This document shows positions 1-9,176 of a stretch of 64,000 bases of DNA, piece after piece. The position numbers were made by a program, and so were the translations under genes. Under the pieces are notes generated by a model, which made no database searches, was not told the origin of the DNA, and saw nothing but the letters and a program-made list of their open reading frames with translations. This stretch comes from UBA4742 sp037138595. Its GTDB lineage: Bacteria > Actinomycetota > Acidimicrobiia > Acidimicrobiales > Acidimicrobilacustridaceae. Within the stretch, counting starts at the first letter, position 1. Every line of letters begins with the position of its first letter. Location of the stretch: NCBI GenBank assembly GCA_037138595.1, contig JBAXIB010000011.1, forward strand, positions 1-64,000. Direction: 5' to 3'.

Positions 1-36
1 GTCGTTGGTTGGCATCAAGTCGTTGGTTGGCATCAA
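1..36. repeat. 18-bp perfect tandem duplication
   Basis: Bases 1-18 and 19-36 are identical (GTCGTTGGTTGGCATCAA). Because 18 is divisible by three, the repeat adds six residues in frame to the partial minus-strand gene. More copies may lie outside the window. Confidence 0.85.
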
Positions 37-115
37 CTTGCCGAGTTGCATCGGCGTTGTCCAACAGCGAATCGATCGCGGCGATCACTTGGTCGCGGGT
101 GATGTCAAGATCCAT
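1..115 (-). CDS. N-terminus of a gene running off the left edge
   Basis: An open reading frame on the minus strand starts at an ATG (113-115) and is open to the window edge, giving 38 residues that begin MDLDITRDQVIAAI. The segment looks like an amphipathic helix. It ends in two copies of a six-residue unit, (V/L)DANQR, encoded by an 18-base tandem duplication. No family can be named from this fragment. Whether it is a real gene rests only on codon phase and the plausible helix. Confidence 0.45.
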   Translation of the reverse strand, partial: MDLDITRDQVIAAIDSLLDNADATRQVDANQRLDANQR

Positions 116-215
116 AGACAGCGACGGTAGCGCCCGAGCGCTACGGTCAGACCCCTCACCAAATCCCAAGCGATAATTCGCGCGATGATCAACGACCCAA
201 CAGCCGATCAATCCG

Positions 216-1076
216 ATGAACAGGACCGTGATGTTGCGCATTGAAGACCAGGGCAGAACCCGACTACTCACCTTTGACCGACCCGAGGCGCTGAACGCGT
301 TCAACAACGATTTGTATGACGCGTTCGCTGATGCATTGGCCGCAGCAGCGGTCGATCCCGGCATTGCGGTCGTTGTGGTCACCGGTGTCGGCAGAGCATT
401 TTCGGCTGGTCAAGATTTAGCCGAGATGGCTGACATGGCGATGCGATTCGGTGCCGAGGGAACTGAACAGACGACCACGGCTCCGGCGGGTCGGCCCGAT
501 GGCAATCCGTCGGGCTTTCCGCACCTGTTGGACGAATTACAAGCATTTCCGAAACCGTTAATGGCAGCAGTCAATGGATTGGGACTCGGCATCGGTTTCA
601 CGATGCTGGCTCATTGCGACATCGTGTTCATCGCCGAAGGCGCCCGGCTGAAAACACCTTTCACTTCCCTCGGCGTGGCACCCGAAGCTGCGAGTAGTTA
701 TCTGTTCCCGATGCGGATGGGCTGGCAGCAAGCGGCGCGCGTGTTGTTCACCTCCGATTGGGTCTCGGCCGAAGAAGCCGTGGAACTCGGCATCGCCATG
801 CAGGTGTGCACAGCCGAAACGCTATTGCCTGAAGCCTTGACCTTGGCCGCCCGCATTGCCTCGATGCCAATTAGTTCGCTAGTGACTACAAAGCGGTTGA
901 TGCTTGCGTCGCAACTGCCATTAGTAACGCGTGCTCGGTCCCGCGAAGACGCGGCGTTCGGGGCACTGATGGGTGGACCCGCGAACCTCGAAGCATTGAA
1001 TGCGTTTGCTGAAAAACGGGTCGCCGATTTCACCGACGTCGATGATCGTCCCCCTGCGGCCGTACCCGACTCGTAA
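216..1076 (+). CDS. Enoyl-CoA hydratase/isomerase family protein
   Basis: A crotonase-fold protein of 286 residues, expected to hydrate or isomerise a CoA-linked double bond in fatty-acid or related acyl-CoA breakdown. Family marks are the FSAGQDLAEM segment (first oxyanion-hole loop, about residues 62-71), the VNGLGLGIGF loop (about 118-127), and GVAPEAASSY, which carries a likely catalytic Glu. Its 90-residue C-terminal helical part is normal for trimeric crotonases. An in-frame ATG at 231 has a better ribosome-binding site (AGGA) than the ATG at 216, so the true protein may be five residues shorter. It stands alone, convergent with the amidohydrolase. The exact substrate cannot be told. 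Confidence 0.88.
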   Translation: MNRTVMLRIEDQGRTRLLTFDRPEALNAFNNDLYDAFADALAAAAVDPGIAVVVVTGVGRAFSAGQDLAEMADMAMRFGAEGTEQTTTAPAGRPDGNPSGFPHLLDELQAFPKPLMAAVNGLGLGIGFTMLAHCDIVFIAEGARLKTPFTSLGVAPEAASSYLFPMRMGWQQAARVLFTSDWVSAEEAVELGIAMQVCTAETLLPEALTLAARIASMPISSLVTTKRLMLASQLPLVTRARSREDAAFGALMGGPANLEALNAFAEKRVADFTDVDDRPPAAVPDS

Positions 1077-1140
1077 TCGGCACCTACAAACGGCGTGAGA
1101 CCATCGCAGCAACGCGTAGCAAATTTGCGTCAGTTTCGGG

Positions 1141-2331
1141 TTACGTAGGGCGGCGGGCGGTGAGTTCGGTCACGTTGTCAAACAGCACCTTGCGACGGTC
1201 GATATCGTCAAGGTCTTTCAACTCAACGACATAATCACTTGGTTCCGGCAATGCTTCAATGTGCGGCCAGTCGGAACCAAATAGCACCCGATCAGGGCCC
1301 ATCAAGTCGATGACGTCATACACGTTGTCTTCCCAAAATGGATTGATCCAAACGTGTTCTCGGAACGTGTCAATTGGGTCGTCAGCGAAATAGCCAGGCA
1401 ACTTTTTCGCCGATGAGCGCACTTTGCGAAAGAGTTCGGGCAGAAACTCAGCACCATTTTCGACTGCTGCGATCCGCAAGTTCGGGAACCGTACGAGGTG
1501 CTTTTCGAGCACCATGGACGTGAGGTAGTCGTTGATCGCGCGCTCAATATCGAACGCCTTGATCGACGGTTTGTAGGCTCCGGTAAAGTTTGCGGCGAAG
1601 CCATCGACGGCATAGCCATTTGAGGAAACTCCACCGTCGCCGGCGTGTAACACCACGGTGATGCCAGCGTCATTTGCCAGTTGCCAGAACCCGTCAAACA
1701 TCGTGTCGAACGGCGACACCTGTCCGGTCACCGTGGTCGGCGCGGCTGGTCGCATCACGATGGTGCGCGCACCGAGGTCAAGGGCCCAAGTGAGTTCTTC
1801 GATGGCCCAGTTGGCATCGGCGAGAGTTAGGTACGGTGCGGCAAAAATTCGGTCTTCGTGGTTGAAACTCCAGTCGTCATGTAGCCAACGGTTAAAGGCC
1901 CGAAACATGTGACATACCGCGACCGGATCGTGCTTGAGCGGGTCTTCATAAATCATGGCGAGCGTCGGAAACATCCAGCACGCGGAAAGTCCTTGCTCAT
2001 TTAGGCGGGCAGTGCGGTCGACCGGGTTGCGATATTCGGGGCGAATCGGTTCACGGTCGGCCAAGAGTTCGAGTGGGTTCCGATCGCCGGTGTTGCCGCG
2101 GAAGTAGTCGTACAACGCGCCCGGTTTAGCGATTGGGTTGAAGGTCGGATTTGTCACGGCCCGGCTCACCTGACCGCCGAGCACGTGATAGTTGCGTCCA
2201 TTTATTTCGCACCACTGCACACAACGGGTACCCAGTGACGGGTCAAGATGTCGAGTGAACGCATCAAGCGCTTCGTAATAGTGGTTATCGGCGTCAAACA
2301 CCGGATGGTTCAAGTTGTCGAAAACATTCAC
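1141..2331 (-). CDS. Amidohydrolase-2 family metal-dependent hydrolase
   Basis: A 396-residue TIM-barrel protein of the amidohydrolase-2 family (related to ACMSD-type decarboxylases and hydrolases). It opens with FDADNHYYE, the degenerate N-terminal metal site seen in many actinobacterial members in place of HxH. It has a mid-barrel VVLHAGDGG segment and ends with the typical VLFGSDWPHIE motif holding the conserved Asp. Substrates of this subfamily are diverse, often aromatic or CoA-derived acids. The nearby enoyl-CoA hydratase is convergent, so no operon is implied. Confidence 0.85.
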   Translation of the reverse strand: MNVFDNLNHPVFDADNHYYEALDAFTRHLDPSLGTRCVQWCEINGRNYHVLGGQVSRAVTNPTFNPIAKPGALYDYFRGNTGDRNPLELLADREPIRPEYRNPVDRTARLNEQGLSACWMFPTLAMIYEDPLKHDPVAVCHMFRAFNRWLHDDWSFNHEDRIFAAPYLTLADANWAIEELTWALDLGARTIVMRPAAPTTVTGQVSPFDTMFDGFWQLANDAGITVVLHAGDGGVSSNGYAVDGFAANFTGAYKPSIKAFDIERAINDYLTSMVLEKHLVRFPNLRIAAVENGAEFLPELFRKVRSSAKKLPGYFADDPIDTFREHVWINPFWEDNVYDVIDLMGPDRVLFGSDWPHIEALPEPSDYVVELKDLDDIDRRKVLFDNVTELTARRPT

Positions 2332-2357
2332 GTGAGGTCCGATCGTTGGCCGGGCGA

Positions 2358-3401
2358 TTATGCGGTGGTTGTGCCACCGGCGACAAGTTTGGCGCTCAAT
2401 TTAATCGCCTTCACCGAACTGGTCGCTCCGGCTTGGAGTACCAATCCGAATGTGAGGACGAACAAGCCGGGAATGAACAACGAACTCGACCCGAGCATTA
2501 ACATCCCAATGCGAGAGATGATGTAAGGCGGCGAGCAAATGGTTGCGCCGAGCGCGCCGCCGACCATCGTTGCTTTGAGTGCTTCCTTCTTCGAAGTCGC
2601 CCGGGTGTATCCAACGAATCGCGATGGCATCGCGACATACAGGTATGTCATGAACGCGACGACAATGCTCATGGTCACCGCAAACCAGTAGTCGCCCCAC
2701 TTGTCGACAACGATTGCGGCCATTCCGAGGGCAAAGCCAACCAGAAGGCCCCATCCGACGATCACCCGCAGGTGGCTTCGGGCCCGTGCAAACGCTGGAC
2801 GAATTTGCGGCCCATCAGGATTGACGATGGCAAACGCGAACACGGCGTTGAGAAAAAAACTGGCCGCAGTAATCGCCGCGATACCCGCAAGCACCAACAC
2901 CAGCAGCATGCCCCTGATGTCGTAAAAGGTGCGCCCATGCAACACATGCATCTTGAGGTCAACCATGGCGATCCATATCCACATCGCCGGCAAAACTTGC
3001 ACCAGCGTGAGTCGCCAATTCGAAAAGAGCAGTTTCAATCCGACGAACAACATGACGAACGCGCCAACAACAAATGCCAACGGCGCGAGATACCGATGCG
3101 ATTGACTTAGTTGCAACACCGCCGCTTCGACGGTCGCGTCATCATCGTTGCGAATGGCCCTCACTAGGCGGCGGACCTGCAGAACCGCCATAGCACGTCG
3201 CGACAGCGGAGGATCGACCGGCGAGTCGACCGCGAGTAAGCCATCGGGGCCACTTAGGCCATCAGGGTCGAGGGCGCTCACTGTCGTCGCTTCAGACACC
3301 GCTGGATCACATCCCGCACCGTATCGGAGGCAACCGCCGGCGCTAGCAGTGGGAATTGGCTTCAAGCGCCCGCGAGACCCGATGACTTCAGCCACTTGCA
3401 T
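2358..3401 (-). CDS. Polytopic membrane protein of unknown function
   Basis: I do not recognise the family. The protein (about 347 residues) has a soluble N-terminal part of about 100 residues with an acidic, Pro/Gly-rich stretch. Six or so hydrophobic segments follow from about residue 110 to the C-terminus, separated by short basic loops. The start is uncertain: TTG at 3419 and ATG at 3401 are both possible, and a later ATG before AVLQVRR would remove the low-complexity head. Only a short gap separates it from the upstream DUF2510-like gene, so the two are probably co-transcribed. Confidence 0.7.
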   Translation of the reverse strand: MQVAEVIGSRGRLKPIPTASAGGCLRYGAGCDPAVSEATTVSALDPDGLSGPDGLLAVDSPVDPPLSRRAMAVLQVRRLVRAIRNDDDATVEAAVLQLSQSHRYLAPLAFVVGAFVMLFVGLKLLFSNWRLTLVQVLPAMWIWIAMVDLKMHVLHGRTFYDIRGMLLVLVLAGIAAITAASFFLNAVFAFAIVNPDGPQIRPAFARARSHLRVIVGWGLLVGFALGMAAIVVDKWGDYWFAVTMSIVVAFMTYLYVAMPSRFVGYTRATSKKEALKATMVGGALGATICSPPYIISRIGMLMLGSSSLFIPGLFVLTFGLVLQAGATSSVKAIKLSAKLVAGGTTTA

Positions 3402-3431
3402 CTCGTGCCGTCCGCCCAATCCACCGGGGGA

Positions 3432-4349
3432 CTACCCGAGATGCAGATTCACTCCCTGAAACTTCAGTTGGTCAAACGAATACGAGTTTTCGCCGCGATG
3501 GCTGATCGATACGACATAGGTGTCTTCACCTTCGGTCACGGTGAAGGCGAACGGCATCTTGCATGAATACGAACTTCCCGTCCCCGACTTCAACTCAGTC
3601 GTCGCAACGATTTCGCCCTTGCCATTTTTCACGGTGACCCCGGTGCCCGGTGACATGTCGGAATAGCCGCCGTCCCCTTCGCACGTTCCTCCGTAGGAAC
3701 TGATCGACGACGAATAGATGCTCGAATCAGTAAACGAAATTGACCCCTCCACCGACACCGTTTCGAGGACGTGAAAACCATTCGAAAACTGCGGGCAATA
3801 GACGCCAACGGCAACCTCATCGGCCGGTTGGCCTTGCTGCTTGCCTCCCGATTTCAAACTTGCACATACCTGCTTTGCATGAGCGATCGCCGTCGGATCC
3901 GACGAAAACTCACCCGACATACCATGGGTCTTCAGCGCCGCTAAGTATTTATGGTCATTCGACTCGCGCATCAAAAACCATCCACCCACTACAACCACTA
4001 GGGCAATTACTACTGTCGCCGCGACTGCCGCAGGAACCAACCAAGATGGTCGCGCCGTTACCAGCGACGCGTCAGGTTCTGACGACATTGTCGAACTGTC
4101 CAGCGGAGCGATGAATGGATCAATGCTTTCGTGGTCGCCGTCACGCACTAAATCGGTCGCTTTGCCAGCGGCAAAATAACGACCCTCGTGCCGGTGAAAC
4201 GGATCAAGCTGCCAGCCGTGCACATCCGATTGGCGCTCAAGCGGGTCAGCCAATACGCCGGCCGAATCCGGCGGGGGCATCGGCGGCGTTGCTAGCGGCG
4301 GCGACGTCGGAGGTGTTGGTGGAATCAAACTGCCATCGGAATCGGTCAT
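3432..4349 (-). CDS. Single-pass membrane protein with DUF2510-like N-terminus
   Basis: Residues 1-30 are Pro-rich. Residues about 45-75 (GWQLDPFHRHEGRYF) resemble the short DUF2510 module common at the N-terminus of actinobacterial envelope proteins, though its usual tryptophans are partly replaced. One transmembrane helix lies at about 108-130. It is followed by an exported domain with several cysteines and a beta-rich, Ser/Gly-rich sequence. Function is unknown; topology suggests a small cytoplasmic head and a large extracytoplasmic domain. Confidence 0.75.
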   Translation of the reverse strand: MTDSDGSLIPPTPPTSPPLATPPMPPPDSAGVLADPLERQSDVHGWQLDPFHRHEGRYFAAGKATDLVRDGDHESIDPFIAPLDSSTMSSEPDASLVTARPSWLVPAAVAATVVIALVVVVGGWFLMRESNDHKYLAALKTHGMSGEFSSDPTAIAHAKQVCASLKSGGKQQGQPADEVAVGVYCPQFSNGFHVLETVSVEGSISFTDSSIYSSSISSYGGTCEGDGGYSDMSPGTGVTVKNGKGEIVATTELKSGTGSSYSCKMPFAFTVTEGEDTYVVSISHRGENSYSFDQLKFQGVNLHLG

Positions 4350-4566
4350 CGCAACCTCACAATCGTTGCACTGTCACAATCGACGGTAGAGCTTCGCTGT
4401 GACAAAACCACCGTGGCAACGTCACGACGCTCCGGTACGTTGCACCACTAGCGACTTTCCATCCGGTGGCTGGCGACCCCCGCTTCGAAATCCCGGCCGC
4501 GTTTCGGTCACTCCCGATTCATCCGACATACCCGACCTGCCCCACAGTCCCTCCCATTGACCCATT

Positions 4567-5586
4567 GTGAGCAACCCGTTGACTACGCACCCCGAAAATT
4601 GGATACAACATGCCATCGGAGCATGTATGGGCGCGGCCGTCGGCGACGCGCTCGGCGCGCCGTTCGAATTCCGTCCGGCCGGCCTCTATCGACAGACGTT
4701 TCCGACGCCGGTCCTCACCGGGCGAGGCGAGATGCAAGGTGGTGGCGGCTGGGAGCCAGGCGAATGTACTGACGACACCCAAATGGCAATTGCCCTCACC
4801 GAATCGCTGATCGTCCATCAAGGCTTCGACGCCGACGACATCTGGGCCCGATGGCGAACATGGGCGACAACTGCGAGCGACGTCGGCAACATCACCCGAG
4901 CAGCCCTGTCTCGCCCACATGTCCAGGGCGCGGCCCGCTACGCGCATGAACGCTTTGGTGGCCAAACAGCCGGCAACGGAACCATCATGCGCAACTCCCC
5001 TATCGCGCTCGTCGGCCTGGCCATGCCCATCAACGACATGCGCAACCTCGCCGTCAACCAATCAGCACTTACTCACTTCGACCCCGACTGCGGATGGGCG
5101 GCGGCGATCCACGCCACGATGATCCGCGCCGGAATCAACGGCGATGACATGTTCGCCGCCATTGACGACACCATCGACTGGCTGCCGTCATCAGCGCAGG
5201 ACCGGTGGCGCGCCCTGCTGCGGCCCGACTGGACACCGGTCGACGGCACGTTCGGCAACGGAACCGTCTGGACCTGTCTCGCCCAAGCCGTTTGGGCTCT
5301 ACGCACGACGACATCGTTTGCCGACGCAGTGGTGTCGGCCATCGACCTCGGCGATGACGCCGACACCGTCGGCTGTGTTGCCGGATCGCTTGCCGGTGCC
5401 CGCTGGGGAACGGATTCCATCCCGGCTCGATGGACGGCCCACCTCACGTGTCACCTCACTACTCCCGACGGTGAAAAACAGTTCACCGCCGCCGATCTCC
5501 ACGACATCGCCTGTCAATTAATCGGCGAGTCCCCGTTACCTCGAACCCTCGACGAACCATTGATCACTCCCGAACCGACTTCGTGA
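4567..5586 (+). CDS. ADP-ribosylglycohydrolase family protein
   Basis: A 339-residue all-helical hydrolase of the DraG/ARH family, which removes ADP-ribose from proteins or other acceptors using two magnesium ions. The metal-site motifs are complete: GACMGAAVGDALGAPFE at the N-terminus, ECTDDTQMA (about 56-64), GNGTIMRNSP (about 138-147), and DLGDDADTVGC (about 258-268). The start is GTG at 4567 and there is no strong ribosome-binding site. No ADP-ribosyltransferase partner is visible in the window. It is convergent with the cyclic-nucleotide-binding ABC-like gene. Confidence 0.93.
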   Translation: MSNPLTTHPENWIQHAIGACMGAAVGDALGAPFEFRPAGLYRQTFPTPVLTGRGEMQGGGGWEPGECTDDTQMAIALTESLIVHQGFDADDIWARWRTWATTASDVGNITRAALSRPHVQGAARYAHERFGGQTAGNGTIMRNSPIALVGLAMPINDMRNLAVNQSALTHFDPDCGWAAAIHATMIRAGINGDDMFAAIDDTIDWLPSSAQDRWRALLRPDWTPVDGTFGNGTVWTCLAQAVWALRTTTSFADAVVSAIDLGDDADTVGCVAGSLAGARWGTDSIPARWTAHLTCHLTTPDGEKQFTAADLHDIACQLIGESPLPRTLDEPLITPEPTS

Positions 5587-5658
5587 CTGATCAATGAGAT
5601 CCGGCGCAACGACTACCGGACTTCGCCACATCGCACCAATACCTGTCAATGCACGAAT

Positions 5659-7950
5659 TTACAGATCGGTAAGCCGATCAAGAATCGCACCTGCGCCACG
5701 ATTCGAAGAACGCTTCGAAACCAACGAGAAGACACCCTCATCTTCTTGCACTGCAGCGTCGCCCAACAGCAATGAGATCGCCGCCAAAATCGCTTCGTCG
5801 CTTACCCCTGGCATCCGGTCGGCAAGTTGTTGTTTAGTAGCGGGTCCGTCGCGCATGATCATGGTCATGATCCGACGTTCGTTTGGTGTGCGATCCAAGA
5901 TGCCGAATACACCAGCCGAAATCGCTTCGCGGCTTAGTGTCCGAACCACGCTGTCTTCGATTGCAGAAGCATTTTCGGCTCGGCGCTCAGCAGCAGTCAG
6001 TCGCAAATCGCCGCAGTGATTACCTGGACCGAGCACCGCAACCCGGCGAGTCACGCCGTCGTCGTCGGTCAGAGAAATCTCGACTCGACCGGAGATCACA
6101 AACACGATGCGATCGGCTTCGTCACCTTGTCGATAAATCGGATCGTTGTGGCTGTAACGCTCGGTGACGAGTTTGGTCGTCAGCGTGTCTTGAATTTCAT
6201 CGGCAATACCGAGAACTGACAGATCGACCTCGCCAAACGACAAACGCTGTTCCCACAATTGCGCGTAGGTCGGCACGCTATCGAGCAGTTCGTTGTGCGC
6301 CCCTAAGTGCACCTTTCCGCCATCGAGGAAAAGGATCTGATCTACCGACTCGGCAACATCAGGGCTTCCGACCCCGACGAGCACTGAATCAATCAAACTC
6401 GCTCGAAACATCTCAAGCAGCGGCAAGGCCATCTCAGAATCGCTAAACGCATGAATCGGACCAATGAGCAATACCTCAGGTTCGGCGGCCAATGCGACTG
6501 CCAACGAAAGTCTCTGCCGTTCGTTAACCGTCAATCGCGACGCACCGTGGCCCAAAGTTGTCTCAATGGTCGTCGTCGAATCTGCGAGATGGGCGAGCCC
6601 CACACTGGTCAAAATCGTCGTGGCTTCGCCGATTTCGATTTCGGGATTGACTGCCATCAATTGCGTGAGCGGCGAATCTTCGAATCCAACGCCAACCGCG
6701 GGCACGTAAGCCATCGATTTGGCGACACCTGGCATCCGAACATCAGAACCGTTGAAACGAACGTGACCCGTGTCGGGGTTTTCGTCGCCCGCGAGTAATG
6801 ACAAAAACTCATCGGGTTCGGTACCAACCGGGGTAACGACACCGATGATGTTGCCGGGAGGCAAGCTCACCGATACATCGATGATGTCGGTGGCGGATTC
6901 GAAACGGGCGCTCAATCCATCGAGGGTGATTCCGACTTCTTTGTCAATCGACGTCTCACCAGCAGGAACGTCAATTCGGTCGGGTTCCAACAAGATGCGA
7001 TCGATCCGCACCTCGCTCGCGACACCTAATTGTACGGCGCGCATCCAAGCCGGGAGCACCTCGAGTCCAGCGACCACACCTTCGACATAGAGAATCGACG
7101 CGGCAACACTCGCAAGGCTGTTGCCACCGAGTGCGAGAGCAAACACCACCACAAACAACAATCCGGAAAGGGCGGTCGAATGGGCGCCGAGCACCAAACG
7201 CGCCACGGTGTGTTCTTGTTTTTCGGACTTGTGTTCAAGATCTTTCGACAAGCGCTCGAATCGGCGCTCCATCCATGATTCGAGATGGAGGCCAACAACT
7301 ACTCGCGATGCCGACAATGCCTCGTCAACACCCGACTTAAGGTCACTGCTCGACTCAAGTCGCTGGCGATCATCTTCAAGAAGCGACTTGCCGATCCTGG
7401 TGCGAAACAACACAAAAATGAGCGACACTGCCGCCATCGCTAATCCGGCACGCCATTCGATATACATCAACATCCCGAGGCTCAACAACACCCGCAACAC
7501 GCCTGGGAAGCCTTCTATCAACGTTAACTTGACCGCTTCAGCGACCTCATCGACATCGGTTGCATGTCGGGTCACAATCGATGGTCGTCGCAATCCACGC
7601 TGATGGAGAACATCACTGGTCAATGTCTTAGCGAACACTTGGACCCGAATCGCATGCGCGGATCCCGTCGATACTTTGTGAGCGGCGAGATGTGCTGCAT
7701 GGCCGATCGCCAACTGCAGCACGATCATTGCGGCAAGGACGAAAATGATTTCGGTATCCCACTCCCCGTGGTGAAGCAGGTCCTCAACAATCAACGGAAT
7801 GAGCACTTGGGTGCCCAACACCACCAGTGACGCGAAACCAATCCATGCGAGCGGTCCGGTATAACCCTTGAGGTACGGACGATACCAACGCAGCAAAGTT
7901 GAAACCGCGCCGTTTCTCGGCGCGGCAGCACTTGGGGAGTCCTCAGCCAT
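5659..7950 (-). CDS. ABC-exporter-like protein with dead nucleotide-binding domain, fused to cNMP-binding and winged-helix domains
   Basis: Architecture of 763 residues: an ABC type-1 exporter membrane domain with about six helices (30-310); an NBD-shaped domain (335-570); a cyclic-nucleotide-binding domain (590-680, with IYRQGDEADRIVFVISGRVEI and the cassette region GDLRLTAAERRAENASA); and a C-terminal winged-helix-like region (690-745). Every ATPase motif is altered. Walker A reads TPVGTEPDE (about 373-381) with no Lys. The Q-loop Gln is missing (VPAVGVGF). The signature LSGGQ is LTVNE. Walker B LLIGPIHAFSD has lost the Asp and Glu. The switch His is Ser or Pro (VGSPDV). It is therefore unlikely to hydrolyse ATP by itself, and I infer a sensor or scaffold role controlled by a cyclic nucleotide. 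It is divergent from the four-gene sensor/ParA operon. Confidence 0.85.
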   Translation of the reverse strand: MAEDSPSAAAPRNGAVSTLLRWYRPYLKGYTGPLAWIGFASLVVLGTQVLIPLIVEDLLHHGEWDTEIIFVLAAMIVLQLAIGHAAHLAAHKVSTGSAHAIRVQVFAKTLTSDVLHQRGLRRPSIVTRHATDVDEVAEAVKLTLIEGFPGVLRVLLSLGMLMYIEWRAGLAMAAVSLIFVLFRTRIGKSLLEDDRQRLESSSDLKSGVDEALSASRVVVGLHLESWMERRFERLSKDLEHKSEKQEHTVARLVLGAHSTALSGLLFVVVFALALGGNSLASVAASILYVEGVVAGLEVLPAWMRAVQLGVASEVRIDRILLEPDRIDVPAGETSIDKEVGITLDGLSARFESATDIIDVSVSLPPGNIIGVVTPVGTEPDEFLSLLAGDENPDTGHVRFNGSDVRMPGVAKSMAYVPAVGVGFEDSPLTQLMAVNPEIEIGEATTILTSVGLAHLADSTTTIETTLGHGASRLTVNERQRLSLAVALAAEPEVLLIGPIHAFSDSEMALPLLEMFRASLIDSVLVGVGSPDVAESVDQILFLDGGKVHLGAHNELLDSVPTYAQLWEQRLSFGEVDLSVLGIADEIQDTLTTKLVTERYSHNDPIYRQGDEADRIVFVISGRVEISLTDDDGVTRRVAVLGPGNHCGDLRLTAAERRAENASAIEDSVVRTLSREAISAGVFGILDRTPNERRIMTMIMRDGPATKQQLADRMPGVSDEAILAAISLLLGDAAVQEDEGVFSLVSKRSSNRGAGAILDRLTDL

Positions 7951-8033
7951 GGCCGGATGCTAGGCGCGCCAGCTTCCACGAGCGTATTTCAGCGCGACGC
8001 ATTCTGATAACTTTGCGACCAGTGTCCTCTTCG
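7951..8033. promoter_or_regulatory. Divergent promoter region between the ABC-cNMP gene and the sensor operon
   Basis: These 83 bases separate the two start codons (7950 on minus, 8034 on plus). They must carry the promoter of at least the minus-strand gene and probably both. I see no clear CRP-like palindrome in them. Confidence 0.5.
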
Positions 8034-9176
8034 ATGGAGCCTCCACCACCGCAGCAACGACACCTGTCGATGCGGTGGAAACTCCTCCTGGCCTTCGGCA
8101 CCGGTTTCACCGTGATTTTCGTGATCATTGGTTTGTGGGTGACCCAGTTTTCAACCGATCAGGCCACCAAACGCGTGACTAAAACCCTCGAAGAACTCAG
8201 TGTCGGTGGAGCATCGACCATCATCCCGGCCGAGTTTGTCGATCTCACGACCAACGTCCCAAAAGCCGTCACTCCGGGCCGCACTTACCCCACCAATGCC
8301 GGCACGTTGGCCGGCACGGTGTCCACCGCCGAAAGCCGCTACCCCACCGACGAACGCTATTGGGCCCACGTCAACGACCTAGCCAGAATCCGAAAGACCA
8401 ATCCCAATGCCGTGGAGTACACCTATCTCAAGGCACCAAACGGAACATTTGAGGTTGTTGGATCAGTAGGCGCGGTTGGCTATCCCGAGATGTTCGTTGA
8501 TCCGCCAGCCGGACCGACATTTTTAGCGCCGATCGCGGCCGACGCCTCAGCGTCAAGTGCCTTAGCCGCAGGCCTGACTGAAACCGCTCATCAATCCACC
8601 GACGCCGGAGGGTCAGGCCCGCACATTTCGGCCTATAGCCCGATCGTTGATTCGTCGGGCACAGTCGTTGGTGCTCTTGGCGTCGACTATCCGATCGCCA
8701 CGATTGACCAAGCGCGCCACGACGTAATCCGTGTCATCTACCCAATATTAGCCATCGCGTATCTCATCCTCCTCGCCATGATCTTCGGGCTCTCGAGTTG
8801 GCTCACCCGACGACTCACCCAATTAGCACATGCAGCCGAACTGGTGGCAGAAGGCGACTACACCGTCGACCTCGCCGCTTCGACTACCGCTCATTTCAAT
8901 GACGAGCTCACCGCATTGGCTAACGCATTTGGAGTCATGACAACTAAGGTTGAGAAACGGGAGAAAAATCTGACTCAGCAAGTCAAGGTTCTAAAGGTTG
9001 AAATCGACCAGGTTCGGCGTCAAGAAGCCGTAGCCGAGATCACTGATTCTGACTTCTTCACGGACCTCACAACGAAAGCACAAACCATGCGAGCGCAAGA
9101 CGAAGCTGAAACGATTGCAGCAGATGTAGCAGGATCCCCGGACCGAAGCGACCTTCCGGCTGGCACCAATGACTGA
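8034..9176 (+). CDS. Cache/HAMP membrane sensor without an output enzyme domain
   Basis: The 380-residue protein has a transmembrane helix (about 14-37) and an extracytoplasmic Cache-type sensing domain that ends in ISAYSPIVDSSGTVVGALGVD. A second transmembrane helix (about 232-258) leads into a HAMP linker (RRLTQLAHAAELVAEGDY), then a coiled coil and a short tail containing EAVAEITDSDFFTDL. No kinase, cyclase or methyl-accepting domain follows. The EITxxDFF-type segment is reminiscent of the linker between HAMP and cyclase domains in some adenylate cyclases (from memory, unverified). ATG 8034 was chosen over upstream starts because it falls just after the divergent promoter. It overlaps the next gene by 8 bases, so translation is probably coupled. 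Confidence 0.82.
   Translation: MEPPPPQQRHLSMRWKLLLAFGTGFTVIFVIIGLWVTQFSTDQATKRVTKTLEELSVGGASTIIPAEFVDLTTNVPKAVTPGRTYPTNAGTLAGTVSTAESRYPTDERYWAHVNDLARIRKTNPNAVEYTYLKAPNGTFEVVGSVGAVGYPEMFVDPPAGPTFLAPIAADASASSALAAGLTETAHQSTDAGGSGPHISAYSPIVDSSGTVVGALGVDYPIATIDQARHDVIRVIYPILAIAYLILLAMIFGLSSWLTRRLTQLAHAAELVAEGDYTVDLAASTTAHFNDELTALANAFGVMTTKVEKREKNLTQQVKVLKVEIDQVRRQEAVAEITDSDFFTDLTTKAQTMRAQDEAETIAADVAGSPDRSDLPAGTND

Noticed and set aside
5663..5685. GATCGG/CCGATC hairpin as terminator of the ABC-cNMP gene
   Set aside because: It lies inside the last codons of that gene, has a short stem and no T-tract.
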